A stretch of 37,620 nt of DNA, taken from positions 1 through 37,620 of the forward strand of contig JAKQKY010000105.1 in NCBI GenBank assembly GCA_029560415.1, read 5' to 3'. Every line of letters begins with the position of its first letter. The stretch's first letter is position 1. The translations under genes were made by a program, and so were the position numbers. The notes beneath the pieces are model-generated. The model did not search any database, was not told where the DNA came from, and saw only the letters and a list, made by a program, of their open reading frames with translations. The DNA is from Bacteroidota bacterium. GTDB lineage: Bacteria > Bacteroidota > Bacteroidia > Chitinophagales > Chitinophagaceae. Positions 16,989-23,604 of this stretch are shown piece by piece.

Positions 16989-17912
16989 TTAAGATTTTTT
17001 AGCAGCGGGCTCATCTTTAGGAAGGCCTTCTTCAAATTTAAAATTCCTGTTTACCGGCGGCAGGTAATACACACTGGGTTTGGTTCCCAGGTCTTCCATC
17101 AATCGATATCCTGATTTATCTTTTACCAGGTCGCTGAAACGGAATGTTTCAGGCCCATTGGTCACGGAATCTTCGTTGAGGTCACCAAAAAAGAAAACAC
17201 CATTCGGACAAGCAGATACACAATGTGGTAACATGCCCATGCGGGTCATGTCGGCACAGAAATCACACTTACTCACGGTGCCTTTTTTTTGAGGCATGCT
17301 TGTTTCTGCATTATAAGGCTGGCTGGCAATCTCTTCGGGTAATTCAGGATCACCCCAATTGAAAACGCGGGTAGAATACGGACAAGCGGCCATGCAAAAC
17401 CTGCAACCGATACAACGGTCACTATCGATCAACACGATTCCATCCTGTCTTTTAAAGGTTGCATCTACCGGGCATACTTTTACGCAAGGTGGTTCATCGC
17501 AATGCAAACAGGTTGTTGGTTGCCAGTAAGGCGCCGTAAGATCTGAATCCTGCATAGGATATACTTTGATCCAGTTCTGCGCATCTTCAATATGGTGAGC
17601 ATGATTACAAGCGCTTTGGCATTTCTTTAAATTCTTACAACGCGACAGGTCGATCACCATCACAAATTTTTTGCCTTCAATCCCTTTCCTAATCTCGGCA
17701 TTGCTTAAGGAAGGCATATGTGGTACAGGTTTTAAGAAAGCCTTGTCTACTTCAATGATCTCACCGTCTACCGATAGTAGTTTTACTTTTTCACCTGATG
17801 CAGCCACTTCCTCTTCCGGGTTGAAGGGTGATTTTTTTGAATTGCAGGCAACCGCCACCGTTGTTAATAAACCGGCTGCGAGAAAAGCCCTGCGTGAATT
17901 ATCCTGCTTCAT
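16989..17912 (-). CDS. Tat-exported multi-[4Fe-4S] ferredoxin-type subunit, with an incomplete first cluster motif
   Basis: 307 residues. The N-terminus has a twin-arginine signal (SRRAFLAAGLL) running into a lipobox-like VAC at Cys23. Cysteine groups for four clusters follow: Cys92-Cys98-Cys102, Cys135-138-143-147, Cys167-170-173-177 and Cys216-219-231-235. That is 15 rather than 16 cysteines: in the first group the position expected for the second Cys is Leu95 (CKNL). Known family members of the NrfC/PsrB/DmsB type use these clusters as an electron wire between a catalytic subunit and NrfD. A VKLLSVDGEIIEVD motif (residues 43-56) is shared with the small Tat protein encoded just upstream. 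Periplasmic location is inferred from the signal. Confidence 0.88.
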   Translation of the reverse strand: MKQDNSRRAFLAAGLLTTVAVACNSKKSPFNPEEEVAASGEKVKLLSVDGEIIEVDKAFLKPVPHMPSLSNAEIRKGIEGKKFVMVIDLSRCKNLKKCQSACNHAHHIEDAQNWIKVYPMQDSDLTAPYWQPTTCLHCDEPPCVKVCPVDATFKRQDGIVLIDSDRCIGCRFCMAACPYSTRVFNWGDPELPEEIASQPYNAETSMPQKKGTVSKCDFCADMTRMGMLPHCVSACPNGVFFFGDLNEDSVTNGPETFRFSDLVKDKSGYRLMEDLGTKPSVYYLPPVNRNFKFEEGLPKDEPAAKKS

Positions 17913-17934
17913 AATAAATTAATTTAATGGTCGG

Positions 17935-18162
17935 TTACCGTTTGATCCAGTTTTTTACATCCTGGTTAGTCGCTTTCTTCTTTTGGGGGGGAAGGGCCGC
18001 CATATCTATTTCTACTAGCTTTCCATCCTGGGTAAGCATCTTAACAGTTTGCTTTTTTGGTGGAGCAGGTTTGAAGAAATTTACGGCAGAAACTACGGCA
18101 GCCGTAGCAAGTCCCCAGCCTACAAATTTTCGGCGGGTTTGTGTTTTGTTATCTGAGCTCAT
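17935..18162 (-). CDS. 75-residue Tat-signal protein preceding the ferredoxin gene
   Basis: 75 residues: a twin-arginine signal (TRRKFVGWGLATAAVVSAV), then about 45 residues, basic and Lys-rich, without cysteines. Residues 40-53 (VKMLTQDGKLVEID) align with residues 43-56 of the ferredoxin subunit (VKLLSVDGEIIEVD), so both proteins carry the same short motif right after the Tat signal. It is the first gene of the operon, 22 bases ahead of the ferredoxin gene. It binds no visible cofactor. It may be an assembly partner or small subunit that docks where the ferredoxin motif docks; this is inference from the shared motif. Confidence 0.75.
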   Translation of the reverse strand: MSSDNKTQTRRKFVGWGLATAAVVSAVNFFKPAPPKKQTVKMLTQDGKLVEIDMAALPPQKKKATNQDVKNWIKR

Positions 18163-18249
18163 GTTGTTGAATTGTAAATGATCTTAATAAAGAAAGAAAG
18201 CGTTTGAAGGGTGACTATCTAAATTAATGGTTTTGACATGATATTTTCC

Positions 18250-18261
18250 TGATAAGAATCA
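18250..18261. promoter_or_regulatory. Crp/Fnr-type dyad upstream of the NrfD operon
   Basis: TGAT-AAGA-ATCA lies 88 bases upstream of the first start codon of the operon (18162, minus strand). With flanks it reads CTGATAAGAATCAA, differing from the textbook Fnr site TTGAT-N4-ATCAA at one end base only. A second exact TGAT-N4-ATCA lies ahead of the cytochrome operon. Binding is inferred; no Crp/Fnr gene is in the window. Confidence 0.5.
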
Positions 18262-18352
18262 ACTAAAGAGTTGAACAAAATCAGTAACCATAACTTCGTC
18301 TTTGCCACCCCGTTATGAAATTATCACAGAAGAAATCCTGGCTATATCATAA

Positions 18353-18382
18353 AAAAAACCGGGACTTAGGTTCCGGTTTTTT
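18353..18382 (-). terminator. Terminator of the cytochrome operon
   Basis: AAAAAACCGG at 18353-18362 pairs with CCGGTTTTTT at 18373-18382 across a 10-base loop. It sits 27 bases past the stop of the minus-strand cytochrome c gene (18409) and separates this operon from the NrfD operon. On the minus strand the stem ends in a T-run, a standard Rho-independent layout. Confidence 0.85.
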
Positions 18383-18408
18383 ATTGGTTGATTTTTTCAT
18401 TTATTCCT

Positions 18409-18822
18409 TTATTTTTTAAAACTACGCATGTAGTTTACGATGTTCCATATATCTTCTGCTTCAGGAAGTTTTTTCTTGAAGCTTGGCATATCGTCCCTTC
18501 CTTCAGAGATTTTGTAAAAGAATGCTCCGTCAGAATCCTTCTGAAAGGCAGCTTGAGAAAAATTACCAGGGTCAGTTTTTAACTGGGCTGCTTTAGGGCC
18601 GTCACCCAATCCGGATTTACCATGGCAGCTTTGGCAATGTTTAACCCAAAGCTCCTTACCTTCTTTCAACGATGCTGCATCTGATTTTACAGGGTTTGCT
18701 GTTTTGGCAGCTTTATCGGGTGCGATCCATGGTTTGGCCGGTTGCTGCATGGCTATAAAACCTGTGCTGATCAGCAAGAATCCGGCAGCAGAGACCATTA
18801 ATTTTGTTGTCATGTTATTCAT
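18409..18822 (-). CDS. Monoheme cytochrome c (CxxCH)
   Basis: 137 residues with an N-terminal hydrophobic signal or anchor (about residues 5-25). Heme c is bound by Cys63-Gln-Ser-Cys66-His67 (KHCQSCHGKSGLGDG), and the likely sixth ligand is Met112 in DDMPSF. A C-terminal helix with IWNIVNYMRSF is typical of class I cytochromes c. It is the last gene of the operon beginning with the EB_dh-type protein, 58 bases after the beta-barrel gene. It probably shuttles electrons in the periplasm between the redox proteins of this region. Confidence 0.9.
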   Translation of the reverse strand: MNNMTTKLMVSAAGFLLISTGFIAMQQPAKPWIAPDKAAKTANPVKSDAASLKEGKELWVKHCQSCHGKSGLGDGPKAAQLKTDPGNFSQAAFQKDSDGAFFYKISEGRDDMPSFKKKLPEAEDIWNIVNYMRSFKK

Positions 18823-18880
18823 TTTTTCGTGTTGTTAAATGTAGTCATTTTTTTCAGACCCCACCCCTAACATCATGTTA

Positions 18881-19801
18881 TTAAAAGTTCCAGAGGCGGG
18901 TGATATTAAAGCCTATGCAAAATTGTCCATCCCTGATATCATTCTCATTAAAGAAATTATTGCTTTGCGGAATGATGTTGTGATAATTACCTGCAAACAC
19001 CTGGAAGGCATGCGCACTGGTAACCATCTCAAGTCCGAAACTTACATTTGGATGCGGGTTGTTCATTGGATGTTGAGTAAGTGGTTGATCGTAATTGATC
19101 ATGAAATTTGTTTTATCCGTCAACTTATACCTGCCCATGAATGCAATCGCCAGGTGATCATTTTTCATCTTGCGTTGAATTTTACCATCGGCATCTTTAT
19201 ATCCTTCGATGTTGTTGTAATGAGAGATGCTTGGTGCTATCTGCGCAGAGAATTTTTCTGTGATCTTGCGGGCAATCAGCAACTGGTGAAAATATGATAT
19301 CCTGTCGCCACCGGTTGCAAAATTTTCCTTTGGCCTGGTATCTATAACAACATTGCTGAACCAACTTATGCTCACAGGCCAGCCACCGGTTTTATCCTGC
19401 TTGATGATGGCATATTTTCCATTAACATCCCATTGCAGCCGGTCTTTGGTGAATCCCATACCTAATTGTAATTTATCTATGACCACATAACTGAGGCCGA
19501 TGCGGATATTGGATGGTGCATACAAACCAAACAGATCTTTGTAACCATTATTAACTACACCAAACCTGTGTTGGATATCCATTTCAAATGTTCCTTTGAT
19601 GGGAACCATCACGCTTTGGTTATCCTGGATCCAGTTGCTTTCGAATGTATTTTTAACCGGTTTCTTTTTAACCGCTACCGGTGCAGGTTTAGTACTGTCG
19701 GAGGTTGCATCCTGTGCCTGTAATTGTAAGCAGAACAAAGTTACCAGGCCCAGGCAGATGGAGCGCCTCAGAACGGGTATATGACAATGAAGCTTTTTCA
19801 T
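18881..19801 (-). CDS. DUF5777-type outer-membrane beta-barrel protein
   Basis: 306 residues from the ATG at 19801. The frame is open to 19960, but only this start leads into a signal peptide (about 30 residues: KKLHCH...LQLQAQ) and leaves 10 bases to the preceding gene. The mature part has alternating amphipathic strands (for example FEMDIQHRFGVVNNGYKDLFGLYAPSNIRIGL) and ends with an aromatic residue, as outer-membrane barrels do. The IQHRFG and DLFGL blocks match the DUF5777 family. The role is unknown; placement within a cytochrome operon suggests passage or sensing of a substrate for electron transfer across the outer membrane. Confidence 0.8.
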   Translation of the reverse strand: MKKLHCHIPVLRRSICLGLVTLFCLQLQAQDATSDSTKPAPVAVKKKPVKNTFESNWIQDNQSVMVPIKGTFEMDIQHRFGVVNNGYKDLFGLYAPSNIRIGLSYVVIDKLQLGMGFTKDRLQWDVNGKYAIIKQDKTGGWPVSISWFSNVVIDTRPKENFATGGDRISYFHQLLIARKITEKFSAQIAPSISHYNNIEGYKDADGKIQRKMKNDHLAIAFMGRYKLTDKTNFMINYDQPLTQHPMNNPHPNVSFGLEMVTSAHAFQVFAGNYHNIIPQSNNFFNENDIRDGQFCIGFNITRLWNF

Positions 19802-19811
19802 AATTTCTTTT

Positions 19812-20213
19812 TTAATTGTTTTTAGCACCTTGTTTGATCCAGGCCAATACCAGTTGATTGATATTGGAAGGGTTATTGGCTTCACCAACAGGCATAGAAG
19901 TTGCCTTTTTTCCGGTGATCCAGAGATAGAGTGAACTGCTCTCCGGGTTTGCCAGGTCAATATAGTTGCCGTTAATTAATGTATTGTATACTTTATCCGC
20001 TGATAGATCGGGCTTGATACCCCCTGAACTGTGACAACCGCTTTTACTGCAACTTGCATTGAAAACCGGTACGATGTCGGTGGCAAGAAATACCTGCCGG
20101 GTAATCTCTTCATTGTTGGGAATGGTTACGGTAGTTACTTTATAACAACCCGTAACAACAACCAAACAGGAGGCAAAAAGGATCAATACTATAGCTATTA
20201 ATTTCTTTGACAT
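19812..20213 (-). CDS. Cytochrome c-like lipoprotein with a CX4CH heme motif
   Basis: 133 residues with a lipoprotein signal (lipobox VTGC, Cys23). The heme attachment site is Cys55-Ser-Lys-Ser-Gly-Cys60-His61, a CX4CH spacing instead of CX2CH; similar variants are known in Bacteroidota cytochrome-like lipoproteins. A possible distal ligand is Met in TSMPVGE. The end (NQLVLAWIKQGAKNN) matches the last helix of small cytochrome c domains. It is gene 2 of the cytochrome operon, 35 bases after the EB_dh-type gene and 10 bases before the beta-barrel gene. Confidence 0.82.
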   Translation of the reverse strand: MSKKLIAIVLILFASCLVVVTGCYKVTTVTIPNNEEITRQVFLATDIVPVFNASCSKSGCHSSGGIKPDLSADKVYNTLINGNYIDLANPESSSLYLWITGKKATSMPVGEANNPSNINQLVLAWIKQGAKNN

Positions 20214-20248
20214 GATCTTTATTTTATTTATGAAAGAAAGAACAGCTG

Positions 20249-21535
20249 TTATTTTTTGAATGTCAGCATCAGGTTAGGTTTAATACCATGCTGATAGTTT
20301 GATTTATTCCAGATTGCTACACCAAAAGGCTGATCAACTTTGCTGCTGAAATCAATATCCTGTTTAAGTGCATCTGCAGTTTTTAATAACCTCCTGAATT
20401 CATATATCCAACCGGTACCTGTATATACAGCACTCATATCAATATCTGCACGACCATTCAGTACAGGTGCGATGATGTTTCCAGGGAAACATTTTGAACC
20501 AATGCCACCAGTAACAGGATCGCCTATACGCTGATAATCTGTACCAACATTCGGATCAATTGTACCACCATTGTATGATAATACACCAGTTGAACTTATT
20601 CCGGTAACCAAAACTGCAGGTCCGCCGGCAAGTGTGTCAGATGCTTTCAGGAAGTCGTAATCGCTTGCATTTGGTATGATCCATTTTGGAACATTCACAT
20701 TTGACCCGGTACCATCCAATGGTAAAGCCTGGCGGTTTGAAATGGATCCCTGTGTTGCATCAGCAGTATAAGAAGGACGGAAAGGCCATGTAGATGATGT
20801 ACCGGATACTACGAGATCATCAAAGTGCCGTCCATTTCCATTACCACCTGCGAGGCTTGTTACACCCGGACCACCAGCCCAATCCTGGTAGTTATCATCC
20901 ATTTTTCCAAAAGCAAAACCCCTGTTAGGATGTGCCCACCACATGTCAATTTTCTCGTTCACACCATTGGTGTAGTGATTACCACTACTGGCATTTGATC
21001 TCATTACAGGAGGGGTTACTGAATAATCCATGTAAGGAGTGAATACATGGCAACTTGAATAACAGGTTTGAGAAATAAATTTAGGCGTAGAGTTATCAAT
21101 ATTCCAAAGGAAGGCAAGTTTATCTTCTCCAAAACCTTCCCTGGTTAAAATGCCACTTGCGTCAAATGTTTTTGCAGTTGGTTCCTGTGCCCAACGTTGT
21201 GTAGTTGGATTAAAATACCATGGCGCAGATTTTACATCTTTATTATTGTCGGGAACTTCAGCCAGGAAATAAATGTATTGATCGTCATACATTGAACGAA
21301 GTGTTCCTGGATAATCAACTCCAATATAACCGGAAAATAAATTGTTACCTGGATCAGGTACAGTTGCTTTAAAATTTAATTTGGTTGCACTTTCCCAGGC
21401 GGCTTCAATGGTACCATCAATGGAAGGTGCGGTGGTTACTTTTACAGATTGTAATTCAGTTGAATTCTCTGTCGCTGTACCTAGATCGATGATCTGGTCA
21501 TTTTTAGTACAACTGTTGATATAACCGAGGGACAA
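20249..21535 (-). CDS. Ethylbenzene-dehydrogenase-type heme-binding lipoprotein (start region frame-disturbed)
   Basis: 428 residues from a TTG at 21535. The fold signature SVKVTTAPSIDGTIEAAWESA...YDDQYIYFLAEV is that of the EB_dh/DOMON-like family related to heme-binding gamma subunits of DMSO-reductase-type enzymes. A c-heme motif of unusual spacing, Cys158-Tyr-Ser-Ser-Cys162-His163 (CX3CH), lies inside it. The TTG start yields only MSLGYINSC before the lipid-type Cys, too short for a signal. The same frame upstream encodes FKKYTWFIATIVLSLGYINSC, a full lipoprotein signal, but has no start codon and meets a TGA. An ATG one base off, at 21581, suggests a one-base indel or an assembly error. 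First gene of the cytochrome operon. Confidence 0.82.
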   Translation of the reverse strand: MSLGYINSCTKNDQIIDLGTATENSTELQSVKVTTAPSIDGTIEAAWESATKLNFKATVPDPGNNLFSGYIGVDYPGTLRSMYDDQYIYFLAEVPDNNKDVKSAPWYFNPTTQRWAQEPTAKTFDASGILTREGFGEDKLAFLWNIDNSTPKFISQTCYSSCHVFTPYMDYSVTPPVMRSNASSGNHYTNGVNEKIDMWWAHPNRGFAFGKMDDNYQDWAGGPGVTSLAGGNGNGRHFDDLVVSGTSSTWPFRPSYTADATQGSISNRQALPLDGTGSNVNVPKWIIPNASDYDFLKASDTLAGGPAVLVTGISSTGVLSYNGGTIDPNVGTDYQRIGDPVTGGIGSKCFPGNIIAPVLNGRADIDMSAVYTGTGWIYEFRRLLKTADALKQDIDFSSKVDQPFGVAIWNKSNYQHGIKPNLMLTFKK

Positions 21536-21698
21536 TACAATGGTTGCAATAAACCATGTGTATTTTTTGAAGCAGTTTCATATTGAATTGTTTATAATGA
21601 AATAATTTGTTAAAGAACTGGTATAGATGATTATCTAATCAGGTGCCAAGTTAGAAAAGGTACAACCCGGTATACCTGTGCATAATCAATTTTCATTG

Positions 21699-21710
21699 TG
21701 ATTATAATCA
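21699..21710. promoter_or_regulatory. Crp/Fnr-type dyad upstream of the cytochrome operon
   Basis: TGAT-TATA-ATCA, a perfect 12-base palindrome, centred about 124 bases upstream of the likely first codon of the operon at 21581. It overlaps a longer palindrome at 21707-21724, and a third dyad, TGAT-N6-ATCA, lies at 21628-21641. The N4 spacing matches Fnr-family sites. Confidence 0.5.
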
Positions 21711-21724
21711 TAAATATTTATGAT
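21707..21724. promoter_or_regulatory. 18-bp perfect palindrome
   Basis: ATCATAAATATTTATGAT is exactly self-complementary. It shares its first four bases with the TGAT-TATA-ATCA dyad to its left, so two regulator dimers could compete or stack. It lies in the 230-base gene-free leader of the cytochrome operon. Confidence 0.5.
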
Positions 21725-21813
21725 GGAAGGACTATAATTTTCATGAATTGTTTTATCAAACAACAACATCAGGGAATACATTCCCCATCCTGAGATAATG
21801 GCGGGAATATCGA

Positions 21814-23379
21814 TCAGATGGCCGTTTCGGCATCAAGAATTTCAATCGTCTTTGTGTAAAATAAATATGCTTCCTCTGCAGATTCACCAATGCAAACCAT
21901 GCCCATTTTTCCATATTGGGATAAGGCGCCGATCATGTGAAACATTACACCTTTCTGCGTAGCGCCATCAAAATGTAATCCATGAAACATCGCAATATCG
22001 ATCAGGTCCTGGGCAGTGAGTCCTTTATAGGAATTACGCTGCACATTATCGGAAGCATAATAATAACGGCTTTGCTTATTGGCGGTTTCAAACAACCCTG
22101 TAACCGCATTATAATTCCCATTGGTTAAAAACTGCATCATGAGGAAAGGATGCGTGGTGCCTCCTTTACGCAGGTTTATTTCTATCGCATAATGCTTCCA
22201 GTTAGTACCTTCTTTTACCGAAACGAAATCGATGCTGAAGCGACCGGTAACACCCCTATCCCTTAACTCAAGCGCCACCTGCATGCCGAGGCGTGCGATC
22301 TCATTCCGGTATTCGGCATTGGCGGGGAAATGAGCTCCTGCAAACACCTGGGCATGCTCACCGGTAAGTTCCTGGTCGTGTGTAGAGATCACATCTACTG
22401 CTCCCATTGGATTGATCCTGCATTGCACCGATGGTGAACATTTGACCTTACCCTCTACAAAAGCTTCTACAATGCCACCCATCTGGTGAAATTTTTCCAG
22501 GAACTGTTTAGCATCCATTCCATTGGCCACTGGTATGATGACCTTATGCAGGTTTTGATGCATCCAGGTTTCCAACGAAGCTTTATCCGGCAGACTGGGA
22601 TACCTGATAATGGCATTCCCATCTCCCGAAAAACCATCATTTAGTTTCAAAAGCACCTTCTGCTGATGAGGATACATTTCTTTGAGCGCAACAACGGCAT
22701 GAATGATCTCTTCTGTATTCTTCAGGTCTTCCACTCCTGGCGGCATGGGTACACCGGCTTTTAAAAAAGCATGCCGGCTTCCACTCTTGGTACCGATATA
22801 AGAAAGAACCGGGTCGCAGCCATAAATGGGCATTCCAAGCCTAACGGCCAGCGTTCTTTCTGCATCTGTTGTATTAAAGCATGCCATATGCACCACATGA
22901 CCGGGGGGTATGCTTCTTTTTATTCTTTCGACTAAGCGGTACCGTTGCAATACTTTTAGTGTTAACGGGATATTCGATGCATCATTGCAACTGAGCAAGG
23001 TGAGTCGTTCCCTTGCATGAAAGCCCGTAATGCCGGGCAGCAGATGAAGGTAATAATCAATGATCACGGGATCAATGGGCATGCTGCTTATATAAATAAC
23101 ATGTGCCCTTGGCATCCTTAATAACATCAACAGGCAAAGCAATCTTTCTTCGTAATACATAGCCCCATCAATTTTTGACAACACTTCTGCATCCAGGGTG
23201 AGACTGGGTATCACTACGATCGTTTTGGAAGCCAGGTTATCGGGGAAAAATTTTTCAAACTGCTGGTTAAATTCCGCCTGCAATTTTCCAAACTGCATCA
23301 ACTCCTCCGGGGAGCCCGGTGTTAAAATGCAATCTGTGCTATGGTCAAATAAAAGTGCCTGCGTGTCTCTTATCTCCAT
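21814..23379 (-). CDS. PGM1-type ATP-grasp peptide ligase
   Basis: 521 residues, cytosolic. The N-terminal pre-ATP-grasp part (about residues 1-190, with VVIPSLTLD and RERLTLLSC) is followed by an ATP-grasp core: SGSRHAFLKAGVPMPPG, VLLKLNDGFSGDGNAIIRYP, VQCRINPMGAVDVISTHDQ, and metal-binding FSIDFVSV...AIEINLRKGGTTHPF. The C-terminal about 90 residues (KGLTAQDLIDIAM, GVMFHMIGALSQYGKMGMVCIG) match the PGM1 C-terminal domain. PGM1 joins an amino-acid unit to a ribosomal peptide in pheganomycin biosynthesis, using ATP and an acyl-phosphate intermediate. No partner biosynthetic genes flank this one. Substrates are unknown; a small ORF in the divergent promoter region is treated separately. Confidence 0.85.
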   Translation of the reverse strand: MEIRDTQALLFDHSTDCILTPGSPEELMQFGKLQAEFNQQFEKFFPDNLASKTIVVIPSLTLDAEVLSKIDGAMYYEERLLCLLMLLRMPRAHVIYISSMPIDPVIIDYYLHLLPGITGFHARERLTLLSCNDASNIPLTLKVLQRYRLVERIKRSIPPGHVVHMACFNTTDAERTLAVRLGMPIYGCDPVLSYIGTKSGSRHAFLKAGVPMPPGVEDLKNTEEIIHAVVALKEMYPHQQKVLLKLNDGFSGDGNAIIRYPSLPDKASLETWMHQNLHKVIIPVANGMDAKQFLEKFHQMGGIVEAFVEGKVKCSPSVQCRINPMGAVDVISTHDQELTGEHAQVFAGAHFPANAEYRNEIARLGMQVALELRDRGVTGRFSIDFVSVKEGTNWKHYAIEINLRKGGTTHPFLMMQFLTNGNYNAVTGLFETANKQSRYYYASDNVQRNSYKGLTAQDLIDIAMFHGLHFDGATQKGVMFHMIGALSQYGKMGMVCIGESAEEAYLFYTKTIEILDAETAI

Positions 23380-23427
23380 ATAAAAATGATTAGGTACACA
23401 AATTCCAGAAAATTAAAGCAGGAGGAA

Positions 23428-23505
23428 ATGAGATTCGTCATATCAAAAAACAAACTATATCAGTATCCCGGAGAAAATTTTCCATGTCCCGAACCGGCCA
23501 TGTAA
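23428..23505 (+). CDS. Possible 25-residue peptide ORF beside the ligase gene
   Basis: ATG at 23428 directly after AGGAGGAA, then 24 codons to TAA: MRFVISKNKLYQYPGENFP plus CPEPAM. It lies in the 225-base region between the divergent ligase and acyltransferase-like genes. The purine-rich box is unusual for Bacteroidota but only two bases from the ATG, so its meaning is doubtful. It could be a substrate peptide for the ligase or a chance ORF. Confidence 0.2.
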   Translation: MRFVISKNKLYQYPGENFPCPEPAM

Positions 23506-23604
23506 AAAAATCCGGAGGATGCCTTCCCGTTCAAAGGATTCCATATATTTAAATCATCAAATTGTATTTCGGGTCAACCGTTTACTCGTCAAACTATCTG
23601 CATA

